Shown: positions 1-7,956 of the stretch, piece by piece
How the letters are laid out: each line of letters begins with the position of its first letter
Numbering within the stretch: position 1 is the first letter of the stretch
Assembly (NCBI RefSeq): GCF_008704935.1
Contig: NZ_CP023692.1
Location: forward strand, 3,700,001-3,764,000
DNA from: Streptomyces vinaceus
GTDB lineage: Bacteria > Actinomycetota > Actinomycetes > Streptomycetales > Streptomycetaceae
Length of the DNA stretch: 64,000 bases
Direction: 5' to 3'
Position numbers and translations under genes: made by a program
The notes under the pieces: model-generated
Databases searched by the model: none
The model's input: the letters and a program-made list of their open reading frames with translations, nothing else
What the model was told of the DNA's origin: nothing

Positions 1-31
1 GCTGCTCTCGGAGCAGGCGGCCGGCCGGTGA
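1..31 (+). CDS. 3' end of an upstream gene, probably the ABC transporter ATPase (partial)
   Basis: The second reading frame runs open from the window edge and ends LLSEQAAGR followed by TGA at 29-31. That stop overlaps the GTG start of the next gene by four bases (GTGA), the usual arrangement of translationally coupled genes. FtsX-type permeases are normally encoded directly after their ATPase, so this is inferred to be the ATPase C-terminus. Only nine residues are visible, too few to prove it from sequence. Confidence 0.5.
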   Translation, partial: LLSEQAAGR

Positions 32-2850
32 AGTCCTCGTACCACTCCTGGGTCGCGGCCATCCGGATCGCCCGCCGCGACGCCTGGCGCGCGAAGGGCC
101 GCAGCGCCCTCGTCCTCGCGATGATCGCCCTGCCGATCGTCGGCGTGAGCGCCGCCGATCTCACCGTGCGCAGCGCCGAACTCTCGCCCGAGCAGAAGGT
201 GACCCGTCAGATCGGTGCGGCGGACGCCCGACTGAGCGACTCCCATCTCACGGGGCCCGTCTTCCAGGACGTCGAGGGGAGGAACTCCTCGCCCGCCGGC
301 GGCTACGACACCTACGTACCCGGCGCGGAGCCGGATCCCAAGCTCCTGCCCTCGGTGATCCCCGCGGGCGCCCAGTCCCTCAAGGACAGCACGGCGCACA
401 CCAAGATCCGGACCCGGTACGGCCTGCTGGAGAGCGATCTGCGCGAGATCGACGCGGCCAGCCCCCTGGTCAAAGGCATGATCGAGATGAAGCGCGGGCG
501 GCCCGCCCAGGAGGCGGGCGAGGTCGTCGCCACGACCGCCTTCCTGAAGGAGTCCGGCTTCTTCGTGGGCTCCGAGTTCCGCGCCCGCGGCTCGCAGACG
601 TGGTACCGGATCGTGGGCGCCTACGAGCTGCCCTCCGAGCTCAGCAAGAGCGAGATCCTCGCCCCGCCCGGCACCCTGCTGGCCCCGCTCGACAAGGCGT
701 TCCAGGCCGCCGGGGTCCCCGGCGTGGTGGCCACCGACAGCTACCTGGTCAAGGTCGGCGGCGATGGTTTCACGTGGAACATGGTCAAGGCCCTCAACAC
801 GAAGAGCGTGCAGGTCGTCTCGCGCGCGGTGTTCCTCGACCCGCCGGCCGAGTCCGAGGTGCCCTACATCGCCCAGCAGAAGGCGGCGGGCTACTACTCC
901 GCCGACCAGGGGCTCCCGACCACCGAACTGGCGGTCCTGGCCACGGTCGTCGGCCTCGCGATGCTGGAGATCTGCCTGCTGGCCGGGCCGGCCTTCGCGG
1001 TCGGCGCCCGGCGCTCGCGCCGCCAGCTCGGCCTGGTCGGCGCCAACGGCGGCGACCGGCGCCACATCCGGGCCATCGTGCTCTCCGGCGGCCTCGTCAT
1101 CGGCGCCGCGGCCGCGGTCGGCGGCACGGTGCTCGGCATCGCCCTCACCCTGGGGCTGCGGCCGGTGCTGGAGGAGTATCTCGGCGCGCGCTTCGGCGGG
1201 TTCACGCTGCGTCCGCTGGAGATCCTCGCCATCGCCCTGCTCGCCGTCCTGACCGGCCTGCTGGCCGCGATCGCCCCGGCCGTCACCGCGTCCCGGCAGA
1301 CCGTGCTGGCCTCGCTGACCGGCCGTCGCGGGGTCCGCCGGGCCAACCGGGTGCTGCCCGTCCTCGGCCTGGTCGCCCTCGCCGCCGGCGCCGCGATCGC
1401 CCTCTACGGCACGGCCTCCAGGATGGGCGCCACCGTGGTCGCGGGCGGCAGCGCCATCGCCGAGCTCGGCATCGTCGCCCTCACCCCCGTGCTGGTCGGC
1501 CTGTTCGGGCGGCTCGGGCGCTGGCTGCCGTTGTCGCCGCGGCTCGCGCTGCGCGACGCCGTCCGCAACCGGGGGCGTACGGCTCCCGCCGTCGCGGCCG
1601 TCCTGGCCGCCGTGGCCGGCACCGTCGCCGTGTCCACGTACACGCACAGCCAGGAGATCCAGGCCCGCCACGAGTACGTCGCCGACCTCCCGGACGGCGT
1701 GGGCATCGTGTCCATCAACGAGCTCGGCCGCAGCAAGGACATGGGCGCCGTCCGCGAGGCGGTGACGCAGGAACTCCCCCTGGCCGTACGGGCGGACGTG
1801 GACTACATCTCGTACGGCAAGCCCGGCTGCGAGCGCTTCACCGGCAACGAGGGCTGCGGCCGGGCCGAGATCATCCGGCCCAAGGAGCAGCGCTGCCCGC
1901 TCTACGAGGCCAAGGGCGGGGCCGACGCGTTCGGCCCGGCGGAGAAGAAGGCGCTGCGCAAGGACCCGCGGTGCACGTACAACCGCCACTCCGTGCAGTT
2001 CGGCGTGGTCGTCGCCGACGAGAAGCTGCTGACGGCGCTCGCCGTCACCGATCCGGGCGCGGTCGCCGCCCTCAAGGAGGGCAAGGGCGTCTCGTTCGAC
2101 AAGCGCAACGTCAAGGACGGCAAGGTGACCGTCCGGCTGATCGACAACAAGGACGAGGTCTACGAGCCCGGCGTCGACCCCAAGGGCGTGGACAAGGCCT
2201 TCCCCGTCCACCAGGCGCCCGACACCGCCGAGGGGTGGGGCCTGGAGCTCGTCCTGCCGCCCGCGGCGGCCAAGAGCGCCGGACTGACCACCCTGCCGTT
2301 CGCCTCGTACTTCACCCTGGACGGCACGGCCACCAGCCAGCAGAAGCAGCGGGTGGCCGCGCGGATCGACCAGATCGGCGTGGAGGCACCCGTCACCATC
2401 GAGGCCGGCTACCAGGCCCAGGCCGACATCACCGGCCTCGCCCTGACCGTCTTCGCGGGCCTGGTCACCATCGGTGCGGCCGGTATCGCCACCGGACTCG
2501 CGCAGGCCGATGCCGAGGCCGATCTGAAGACCCTGGCGGCGGTCGGCGCCCCGCCGCGGGTGCGGCGCACGCTCAGCGGTTTCCAGTGCGGGGTGGTGGC
2601 CCTGATGGGCGTGGTCCTGGGGTCGGCTGCCGGCATCCTGCCGGCGGTGGGCCTGCGGCTCGTCCAGCGACGGGAGACGGAACACCTGATGGAGATGGCC
2701 GGCGACGCGAACGACAAGCTGTTCGTGCCGATCGCGGTGCCGTGGGAGACCCTCGGCGGGCTGCTCGTCGTGGTCCCGCTCGGGGCGGCCCTGCTGGCCG
2801 CCCTGGTCACCAGGTCCAGCGGCGCCATGGCGCGGCGCGAGGCGGGCTGA
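28..2850 (+). CDS. FtsX/MacB-type ABC transporter permease, 940 aa
   Basis: This is a large integral-membrane permease of the FtsX family. It has an N-terminal membrane segment (about residues 28-45), a long extracytoplasmic domain, and a first FtsX core with several hydrophobic segments between about 300 and 535. A second large extracytoplasmic domain containing cysteines (about 540-790) and a second core near 795-930 follow. That duplicated layout is typical of Streptomyces exporters of this family. The start is GTG at 28, overlapping the upstream stop, so it is probably coupled to an ATPase gene. The substrate cannot be deduced; members move lipids, peptides or antibiotics, or transmit mechanical signals. 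The coding sequence contains a parS-like 14-mer at 766-779. Confidence 0.9.
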   Translation: MKSSYHSWVAAIRIARRDAWRAKGRSALVLAMIALPIVGVSAADLTVRSAELSPEQKVTRQIGAADARLSDSHLTGPVFQDVEGRNSSPAGGYDTYVPGAEPDPKLLPSVIPAGAQSLKDSTAHTKIRTRYGLLESDLREIDAASPLVKGMIEMKRGRPAQEAGEVVATTAFLKESGFFVGSEFRARGSQTWYRIVGAYELPSELSKSEILAPPGTLLAPLDKAFQAAGVPGVVATDSYLVKVGGDGFTWNMVKALNTKSVQVVSRAVFLDPPAESEVPYIAQQKAAGYYSADQGLPTTELAVLATVVGLAMLEICLLAGPAFAVGARRSRRQLGLVGANGGDRRHIRAIVLSGGLVIGAAAAVGGTVLGIALTLGLRPVLEEYLGARFGGFTLRPLEILAIALLAVLTGLLAAIAPAVTASRQTVLASLTGRRGVRRANRVLPVLGLVALAAGAAIALYGTASRMGATVVAGGSAIAELGIVALTPVLVGLFGRLGRWLPLSPRLALRDAVRNRGRTAPAVAAVLAAVAGTVAVSTYTHSQEIQARHEYVADLPDGVGIVSINELGRSKDMGAVREAVTQELPLAVRADVDYISYGKPGCERFTGNEGCGRAEIIRPKEQRCPLYEAKGGADAFGPAEKKALRKDPRCTYNRHSVQFGVVVADEKLLTALAVTDPGAVAALKEGKGVSFDKRNVKDGKVTVRLIDNKDEVYEPGVDPKGVDKAFPVHQAPDTAEGWGLELVLPPAAAKSAGLTTLPFASYFTLDGTATSQQKQRVAARIDQIGVEAPVTIEAGYQAQADITGLALTVFAGLVTIGAAGIATGLAQADAEADLKTLAAVGAPPRVRRTLSGFQCGVVALMGVVLGSAAGILPAVGLRLVQRRETEHLMEMAGDANDKLFVPIAVPWETLGGLLVVVPLGAALLAALVTRSSGAMARREAG
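766..779 (+). other. parS-like ParB-binding site inside the permease gene
   Basis: GTTTCACGTGGAAC matches the Streptomyces/Bacillus parS core GTTTCACGTGAAAC at 13 of 14 positions. It lies inside a coding region, as many parS sites do. With exact or near-exact copies at 5761 and 28519, it may be a weaker member of the origin-proximal parS array, but the single mismatch breaks the palindrome. Confidence 0.45.
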
Positions 2851-2943
2851 CGGTCACTCCGTGTTCTCGCCCCCGTACAGGGTGGATCACGCCCGTGCGG
2901 GGGCACACCGTGTGAGTAGGACGGTGTGCGAGAGAATGACGGC

Positions 2944-3477
2944 ATGGAGATGCCGAGGAGTGAACGGTCGCAGGACAGCCCCCCGCACGGCCTGATCGTG
3001 GGACAGGACGGGATGCCGGTCGGCGGCGCCGATGACGAGTCGCGCGAGGTCCCGGTGACGGAGATGGTCGAACAGCCCGCCAAGGTCATGCGGATCGGCA
3101 GCATGATCAAGCAACTTCTGGAAGAGGTCCGCGCCGCACCTCTGGACGAGGCCAGCCGGGTCCGTCTGAAGGACATCCACGCAGCGTCCGTGAAGGAGCT
3201 GGAAGACGGTCTGGCTCCGGAGCTCGTGGAGGAACTGGAGCGCCTGTCCCTGCCCTTCACCGAGGAGGCGATCCCCTCCGAGGCGGAACTGCGGATCGCC
3301 CAGGCCCAGTTGGTGGGCTGGCTGGAAGGCCTCTTCCACGGCATCCAGACGGCGCTGTTCGCGCAGCAGATGGCCGCGCGGGCCCAGCTGGAGCAGATGC
3401 GCCGCGCCCTCCCGCCGGGGGCCCCGACGGACGAGGAAGACGGCCACGGCGCCATCCGCTCGGGTCCGTACCTGTAA
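2944..3477 (+). CDS. bpa: Bacterial proteasome activator Bpa (DUF2587), 177 aa
   Basis: The protein matches the actinobacterial Bpa family, the ATP-independent ring-shaped activator that docks on the 20S proteasome and opens its gate. It has a disordered acidic N-terminus, a central helical region (about residues 40-150, including IGSMIKQLLEEVRAAPLDE and QLVGWLEGLFHGIQTALFA), and the diagnostic C-terminal GPYL. That tail corresponds to the GQYL of the mycobacterial protein, which inserts into proteasome alpha-subunit pockets. ATG at 2944 is chosen; an in-frame GTG at 2926 would add six residues. The proteasome genes themselves are not in this window. A strong terminator follows. Confidence 0.88.
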   Translation: MEMPRSERSQDSPPHGLIVGQDGMPVGGADDESREVPVTEMVEQPAKVMRIGSMIKQLLEEVRAAPLDEASRVRLKDIHAASVKELEDGLAPELVEELERLSLPFTEEAIPSEAELRIAQAQLVGWLEGLFHGIQTALFAQQMAARAQLEQMRRALPPGAPTDEEDGHGAIRSGPYL

Positions 3478-3492
3478 GCGGCGATGAGACAT

Positions 3493-3534
3493 GGGACCGG
3501 GGTCCCGGGGCTTTGGCCCCGGGACCCCGGTCCC
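3493..3534 (+). terminator. Strong hairpin terminator after bpa
   Basis: A perfect 19-bp inverted repeat (3493-3511 with 3516-3534) closes a four-base loop. It sits 15 bases after the bpa stop. There is no strong T run, as is common for Streptomyces terminators. Confidence 0.75.
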
Positions 3535-3597
3535 GTTGGTGAGCGCCCGGTAAGTGCGGCCCCCCGCCGGGGACATGGGCCGCGCATACTCATGGGT

Positions 3598-4467
3598 ATG
3601 ACCTACGACGCGATCGTCCTGGCCGGCGGCGCCGCCAGACGCCTCGGAGGCGCGGACAAGCCCGCCCTCCAGGTCGGCGGGCGGGCCCTCCTCGACCGCG
3701 TCCTGGACGCCTGCGCCGACGCCGCCACGACCGTCGTGGTCGGCGGCCGCCGACCCACCGCCCGCCCGGTCCGCTGGACCCGCGAGAACCCGCCCGGCGC
3801 CGGCCCCGTGGCCGCCCTGGACGCCGGGCTGCGCGCGACCACCGCCGAGCTGGTCCTCGTCCTCTCCGCCGACCTGCCCTTCCTCGACCGGGACACGGTC
3901 CGGGCACTGCTCCTGGCCCCGGCCGCGGGAGGGGACGGAGCCCTGCTGCGCGACCCCGCCGGCCGCGACCAGCCCCTCGTCGCGGCCTACCGCGCCGAGC
4001 CGCTGCGCCGCGAGATCGCCCTCCTGGCGACCGAGCACGGCACCCTCTCCGGCCTCCCCCTGCGCGCCCTCACCGCCGAGCTCGACCTGGCCAAAGTGAC
4101 GGATCGCGCGCCGCTCGCCTCCTTCGACTGCGACACCTGGGAGGATCTCGCGGTCGCCAGAGCCCGGATCAGGGAGCATGGAAGCGTGCTGGACCAATGG
4201 ATCACCGCCGTCAAGACCGAGCTGGACATCGACGTCTCCGTCGACACCAAGATCCTGCTCGACCTCGCCCGTGACGCCGCACACGGCGTCGCCCGGCCCG
4301 CCGCCCCCCTGACCACCTTCCTCGTCGGCTACGCGGCCGCGCAGGCCGAGGCCGCCGGCACCGACCCCGCCACCGCCGTCGCCGAGGCCTCCCGCAAGGC
4401 CGCCGAGCTGGCTCTGCGCTGGGCCGCCGAAGCCGAGTCCGAGGCCCGAGAGAACGGCTCAGGATGA
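3598..4467 (+). CDS. mobA: MobA-like molybdenum cofactor nucleotidyltransferase fused to DUF6457, 289 aa
   Basis: Residues 1 to about 190 form a MobA-type NTP transferase with the nucleotide-binding signature AIVLAGGAARRLGGADKP and the metal-site motif SADLPF, expected to attach GMP to molybdopterin. From about residue 197 it continues into a helical DUF6457 domain beginning VLDQWITAVKTELDIDV. At that junction an in-frame GTG (4186) is preceded by AGGGAG nine bases upstream, so the DUF6457 part could also be made alone. ATG at 3598 is preferred over ATG at 3592. The stop overlaps the moeA start (ATGA), consistent with one cofactor-biosynthesis operon. Confidence 0.85.
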   Translation: MTYDAIVLAGGAARRLGGADKPALQVGGRALLDRVLDACADAATTVVVGGRRPTARPVRWTRENPPGAGPVAALDAGLRATTAELVLVLSADLPFLDRDTVRALLLAPAAGGDGALLRDPAGRDQPLVAAYRAEPLRREIALLATEHGTLSGLPLRALTAELDLAKVTDRAPLASFDCDTWEDLAVARARIREHGSVLDQWITAVKTELDIDVSVDTKILLDLARDAAHGVARPAAPLTTFLVGYAAAQAEAAGTDPATAVAEASRKAAELALRWAAEAESEARENGSG

Positions 4468-5771
4468 CCCCCACCGACGCCGATCACGCCCTCCAGGCCC
4501 TCGACGAGGCCCTGGCCCTGGTCAGCCGCGACCCCCGCGCCTCGGAGGGCTCCGGCGGCGACCACCGGGCCACCGGCTGGCCGCAGGCCCGGGAGGCCGC
4601 CGCCCGGGCCGGATCCGGCATCCGGCCGCGCACCCACCGGGTCCCCCTCGCGGAAGCGCTCGGCGAGGTCCTGGTCCAGTCCCTGGAGGCCCTCACCGAC
4701 CTGCCGTCCTTCGACAGCTCCGCCATGGACGGCTGGGCCGTCGCCGGGCCCGGCCCCTGGACCGTCCGCCCCGGCGGCGGGGTGCTGGCAGGGTCCGAGC
4801 GCCCCGAGCCGCTGGCCGACGGGGAGGCCGTACGGATCGCCACCGGCGCCCGGATCCCCGCCGAAACCACCGCCGTCATCCGCAGCGAGCACTCGCGGGA
4901 GGTAGGTACCCAGCTCCACGCCGACCGGGCCGTCCTCACCGGCCAGGACATTCGCCCGCGGGGCCAGGAATGCCGCTCCGGCGACATGCTGCTGCCCGCC
5001 GGCTCCCTCGTCACCCCGGCCGTTCTCGGCCTCGCCGCGGCCGCCGGGTACGACGAGCTCATCACCCGGCCCCGGCCCCGCGTGGAGATCCTGGTCCTCG
5101 GGGACGAGCTGCTCACCGAAGGCCGGCCGCACGACGGGCTGATCCGCGACGCGCTCAGCCCCATGCTCGGCCCCTGGCTCGACCGGCTCGGCGCCGAGGT
5201 CATCGCCACCCGGCGGCTCGGCGACGACCCGGCCGGCGCCAAGGCCCTGCTGGCCGCCGTCACGGACTCCGACGCCGATCTGGTCATCACCACCGGTGGC
5301 ACCGCCTCCGGCCCCGTCGACCACGTCCACCCCGTCCTGCGCGAGGCCGGCGCCGAGCTGCTGGTCGACGGGGTCGCCGTCCGCCCCGGACACCCGATGC
5401 TGCTGGCCCGGCTCGGCGACCGGACCGACGGGCGGCACCTGGTCGGCCTGCCCGGCAACCCGCTCGCCGCCGTCTCGGGACTGCTGACCCTCGCCGAACC
5501 GCTTCTGCGCGCCCTGGCCGGCCGCCGCCAGCGGCCCCGGTACACGGTTCCGGTGCAGGGCGAGGTGCCCGGCCACCCGTACGACACCCGGCTCGTGCCC
5601 GTCCTGCTGACCGACGAGCACGCCGTACCGCTGCGCTACAACGGTCCCGCGATGCTGCGCGGCGTCGCCGCCGCCGACGGGCTGGCCGTCGTACCGCCGC
5701 AGGGCGCGCGCGACGGACAGGACCTGGAGATCCTGGACCTGCCGTGGGTCTCCGGAGGATGTTTCACGTGA
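4464..5771 (+). CDS. moeA: Molybdopterin molybdenumtransferase MoeA, 435 aa
   Basis: MoeA inserts molybdate into adenylylated molybdopterin. The family motifs appear in order: SSAMDGWAV, TGARIPAETTAVI, LGDELLTEG, TTGGTASGPVDHV and LPGNPLAA, followed by the C-terminal beta-barrel domain. The length is normal though the N-terminus is slightly extended. It starts within the stop of the MobA-like gene and its last codons lie inside a perfect parS core, so the C-terminal residues CFT are partly dictated by that site. The next gene begins at a GTG overlapping its stop. Confidence 0.9.
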   Translation: MTPTDADHALQALDEALALVSRDPRASEGSGGDHRATGWPQAREAAARAGSGIRPRTHRVPLAEALGEVLVQSLEALTDLPSFDSSAMDGWAVAGPGPWTVRPGGGVLAGSERPEPLADGEAVRIATGARIPAETTAVIRSEHSREVGTQLHADRAVLTGQDIRPRGQECRSGDMLLPAGSLVTPAVLGLAAAAGYDELITRPRPRVEILVLGDELLTEGRPHDGLIRDALSPMLGPWLDRLGAEVIATRRLGDDPAGAKALLAAVTDSDADLVITTGGTASGPVDHVHPVLREAGAELLVDGVAVRPGHPMLLARLGDRTDGRHLVGLPGNPLAAVSGLLTLAEPLLRALAGRRQRPRYTVPVQGEVPGHPYDTRLVPVLLTDEHAVPLRYNGPAMLRGVAAADGLAVVPPQGARDGQDLEILDLPWVSGGCFT

Positions 5772-5775
5772 AACT
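5760..5775 (+). other. parS site (perfect 14-bp core)
   Basis: The 14-mer GTTTCACGTGAAAC at 5761-5774 is a perfect palindrome and exactly the consensus centromere site bound by ParB in Streptomyces. Flanks are T on the left and T on the right, so 15 of 16 bases match the extended consensus. It spans the moeA stop and the start of the channel gene. Being about 58 kb from oriC fits the known clustering of Streptomyces parS sites around the origin. Confidence 0.9.
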
Positions 5776-6832
5776 TCACGGCCACGACGCGATGGCCCGG
5801 GGTGCCGACGAGAAACTCGTCTCACGGCGCATCAAACTGCCCAAGCGCATCGTCGAGAAGCCTCTGCGGCAGGTCGGCAAGCGCCTCTTGATGGCCCTGT
5901 TCGTGCTCTTCCTGACGGTCTTGATCGTGTGGCTCGACCGCGACGGCTACCACGACAACGCCAACGAGACGGTCGACTTCCTCGACTGCGTCTACTACGC
6001 CACGGTCACCCTGTCGACGACCGGATACGGCGACATCGTCCCGTACAGCGACAGCGCGCGGCTGACCAACATCCTGCTGATCACGCCCCTGCGCGTGCTC
6101 TTCCTGATCATCCTGGTCGGAACCACGCTGGAAGTCCTGACCGATCAGACCCGGGAAGAGTGGCGGCTGAACCGCTGGAGGAAGAACTTGCGTGAGCACA
6201 CGGTCGTCGTCGGCTTCGGCACCAAGGGCCGCTCGGCCCTGCAGACGCTGCTGGCCACCGGCCTCCAGAAGGACCAGGTCGTCATCGTGGACCCGAGCGC
6301 CAAGGTGATCGACATGGCCAACTCCGAGGGGTTCACGGGAGTGGTCGGCGATGCCACCCGCTCCGATGTCCTGCTCCGCGCCGAGCTCCAGAAGGCCCGT
6401 CAGATCGTCATCGCAACGCAGCGGGACGACACGGCCGTGCTGGTCACGCTGACGGCACGGCAGATGAACCGGGGCGCGAAGATCGTCGCGGCGGTCCGCG
6501 AGGAGGAGAACGCCCCGCTGCTGCGCCAGTCGGGCGCCGACGGGGTCATCACCAGCGCGAGCGCGGCCGGCCGGCTGCTGGGGCTCTCGGTGCTGAGCCC
6601 GAGCGCGGGCACGGTGATGGAGGACCTGATCCAGCAGGGCAGCGGACTCGACCTGATCGAACGGCCGGTGAAGAAGGCCGAGGTCGGCAAGGGCGTACGG
6701 GAGACGGGAGACCTGGTGGTGAGCGTGCTGCGCGGCCACCGGCTGCTCGCGTACGACGACCCCCACGCGAGCCCGCTCCAGCTGACGGACCGTCTCATCA
6801 CCATCGTGCGCGCCGCGCCGCTCTCGTCCTAG
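5768..6832 (+). CDS. Potassium channel with TrkA-N (RCK) regulatory domain, 354 aa
   Basis: This is a two-transmembrane K+ channel subunit. A membrane helix at about residues 35-55 (LLMALFVLFLTVLIVWL) is followed by a pore loop with selectivity filter TTGYGD and a second helix. A cytoplasmic Rossmann-type TrkA-N domain beginning HTVVVGFGTKGRSAL and a TrkA-C-like tail complete it. GTG at 5768 is chosen because GGAGG lies nine bases upstream and it overlaps the moeA stop. ATG at 5759 abuts the Shine-Dalgarno too closely, and ATG at 5792 lacks one. Gating by nucleotide or cyclic dinucleotide is inferred from the family. Confidence 0.85.
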   Translation: MKLHGHDAMARGADEKLVSRRIKLPKRIVEKPLRQVGKRLLMALFVLFLTVLIVWLDRDGYHDNANETVDFLDCVYYATVTLSTTGYGDIVPYSDSARLTNILLITPLRVLFLIILVGTTLEVLTDQTREEWRLNRWRKNLREHTVVVGFGTKGRSALQTLLATGLQKDQVVIVDPSAKVIDMANSEGFTGVVGDATRSDVLLRAELQKARQIVIATQRDDTAVLVTLTARQMNRGAKIVAAVREEENAPLLRQSGADGVITSASAAGRLLGLSVLSPSAGTVMEDLIQQGSGLDLIERPVKKAEVGKGVRETGDLVVSVLRGHRLLAYDDPHASPLQLTDRLITIVRAAPLSS

Positions 6833-6879
6833 CACCTGGTGCTCCCGGTCGGTGGCGGAGTTCACGTACCCTCCGGGCC

Positions 6880-7857
6880 ATGCATGCGATCACCATCGAA
6901 CAGCCCGGCGGCCCCGAGGCCCTCGTCTGGGCCGAGGTACCCGATCCGGTGGCCGGCGAGGGCGAGGTCCTCGTCGACGTCGCGGCGAGCGCCGTGAACC
7001 GCGCCGACATCCTCCAGCGCCAGGGCTTCTACGATCCCCCGCCCGGCTCCTCCCGCTACCCCGGCCTGGAGTGCTCGGGGCGGATCGCCGCCCTCGGGCC
7101 GGGGGTGTCCGGCTGGGCGGTGGGCGACGAGGTGTGCGCCCTGCTCGCCGGGGGCGGGTACGCGGAGCGCGTGGCCGTCCCCGTGGGCCAGCTGCTACCG
7201 GTCCCGGCCGGGGTGGACCTGGTGACGGCGGCGGCGCTGCCCGAGGTGGTCTGCACGGTGTGGTCGAACGTGTTCATGGTGGCGGGGCTGCGCCCCGGCG
7301 AGACGCTGCTGGTCCACGGCGGCTCCAGCGGCATCGGCACGATGGCGATCCAGCTGGCGAAGGCGGTCGGCGCGACGGTCGCGGTCACCGCCGGCGGCCC
7401 GGAGAAGCTGGCCCGCTGCAAGGAGCTGGGCGCGGACGTCCTGATCGACTACCGCGAGCAGGACTTCGTCGCGGAGCTGCGGGCCGCGACCGGCGGCGCC
7501 GGGGCGGACGTGATCCTGGACATCATGGGAGCGAAGTACCTGGCGCGGAACCTGGACGCGCTGGCCGTCAACGGCCGGCTCGCGGTGATCGGGCTCCAGG
7601 GCGGGGTGAAGGCCGAGCTCAACCTGGGGGCCCTGCTGGCGAAGCGGGCGGCGATCACCGCGACGTCCCTGCGGGCCCGGCCGCTGGACGAGAAGGCTGC
7701 CATCGTCGCCGCCGTACGGGAACACGTCTGGCCGCTCGTGGCCTCGGGCCGGGTGAACCCGGTGGTGCACGGGGCGTTCCCGATGCGCGAGGCCCCGGAG
7801 GCCCACCGCACGATGGAATCGAGCACCCACGTGGGCAAGCTGCTCCTGACCACCTGA
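6880..7857 (+). CDS. NAD(P)H quinone oxidoreductase, zinc-independent MDR family, 325 aa
   Basis: This is a medium-chain dehydrogenase/reductase of the quinone oxidoreductase (Qor/PIG3-like) type. The N-terminal GroES-like domain carries VNRADILQRQGFYDPPPG, and the Rossmann domain carries LVHGGSSGIGTMAIQLAK. The zinc-ligand cysteines of alcohol dehydrogenases are absent. It probably reduces quinones or other electrophiles using NADPH. It stands alone, with a strong hairpin about 50 bases downstream shared with the convergent bkd operon. The substrate is not predictable. Confidence 0.85.
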   Translation: MHAITIEQPGGPEALVWAEVPDPVAGEGEVLVDVAASAVNRADILQRQGFYDPPPGSSRYPGLECSGRIAALGPGVSGWAVGDEVCALLAGGGYAERVAVPVGQLLPVPAGVDLVTAAALPEVVCTVWSNVFMVAGLRPGETLLVHGGSSGIGTMAIQLAKAVGATVAVTAGGPEKLARCKELGADVLIDYREQDFVAELRAATGGAGADVILDIMGAKYLARNLDALAVNGRLAVIGLQGGVKAELNLGALLAKRAAITATSLRARPLDEKAAIVAAVREHVWPLVASGRVNPVVHGAFPMREAPEAHRTMESSTHVGKLLLTT

Positions 7858-7905
7858 ACGCCTGGACACTTGGGCACCTGAACGCCTCGACATCTGGACG
7901 CAGGA

Positions 7906-7939
7906 GGCGCCCCGCACCTCGTGGGAGGTGCGGGGCGCC
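7906..7939. terminator. Bidirectional terminator between the oxidoreductase and bkd genes
   Basis: A perfect 15-bp stem (7906-7920 with 7925-7939) encloses a four-base loop, placed between two converging genes. A 13-base direct repeat, CACCTGAACGCCT, occurs twice just before it, at about 7851 and 7875. Confidence 0.8.
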
Positions 7940-7956
7940 CCGTTACGGCGACCGCG

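Noticed and set aside
600..2915. A 771-codon frame overlapping the ABC permease
   Set aside because: Gly/Arg/Pro-rich out-of-frame translation with no membrane segments, whereas the 28-2850 frame has a complete FtsX architecture.
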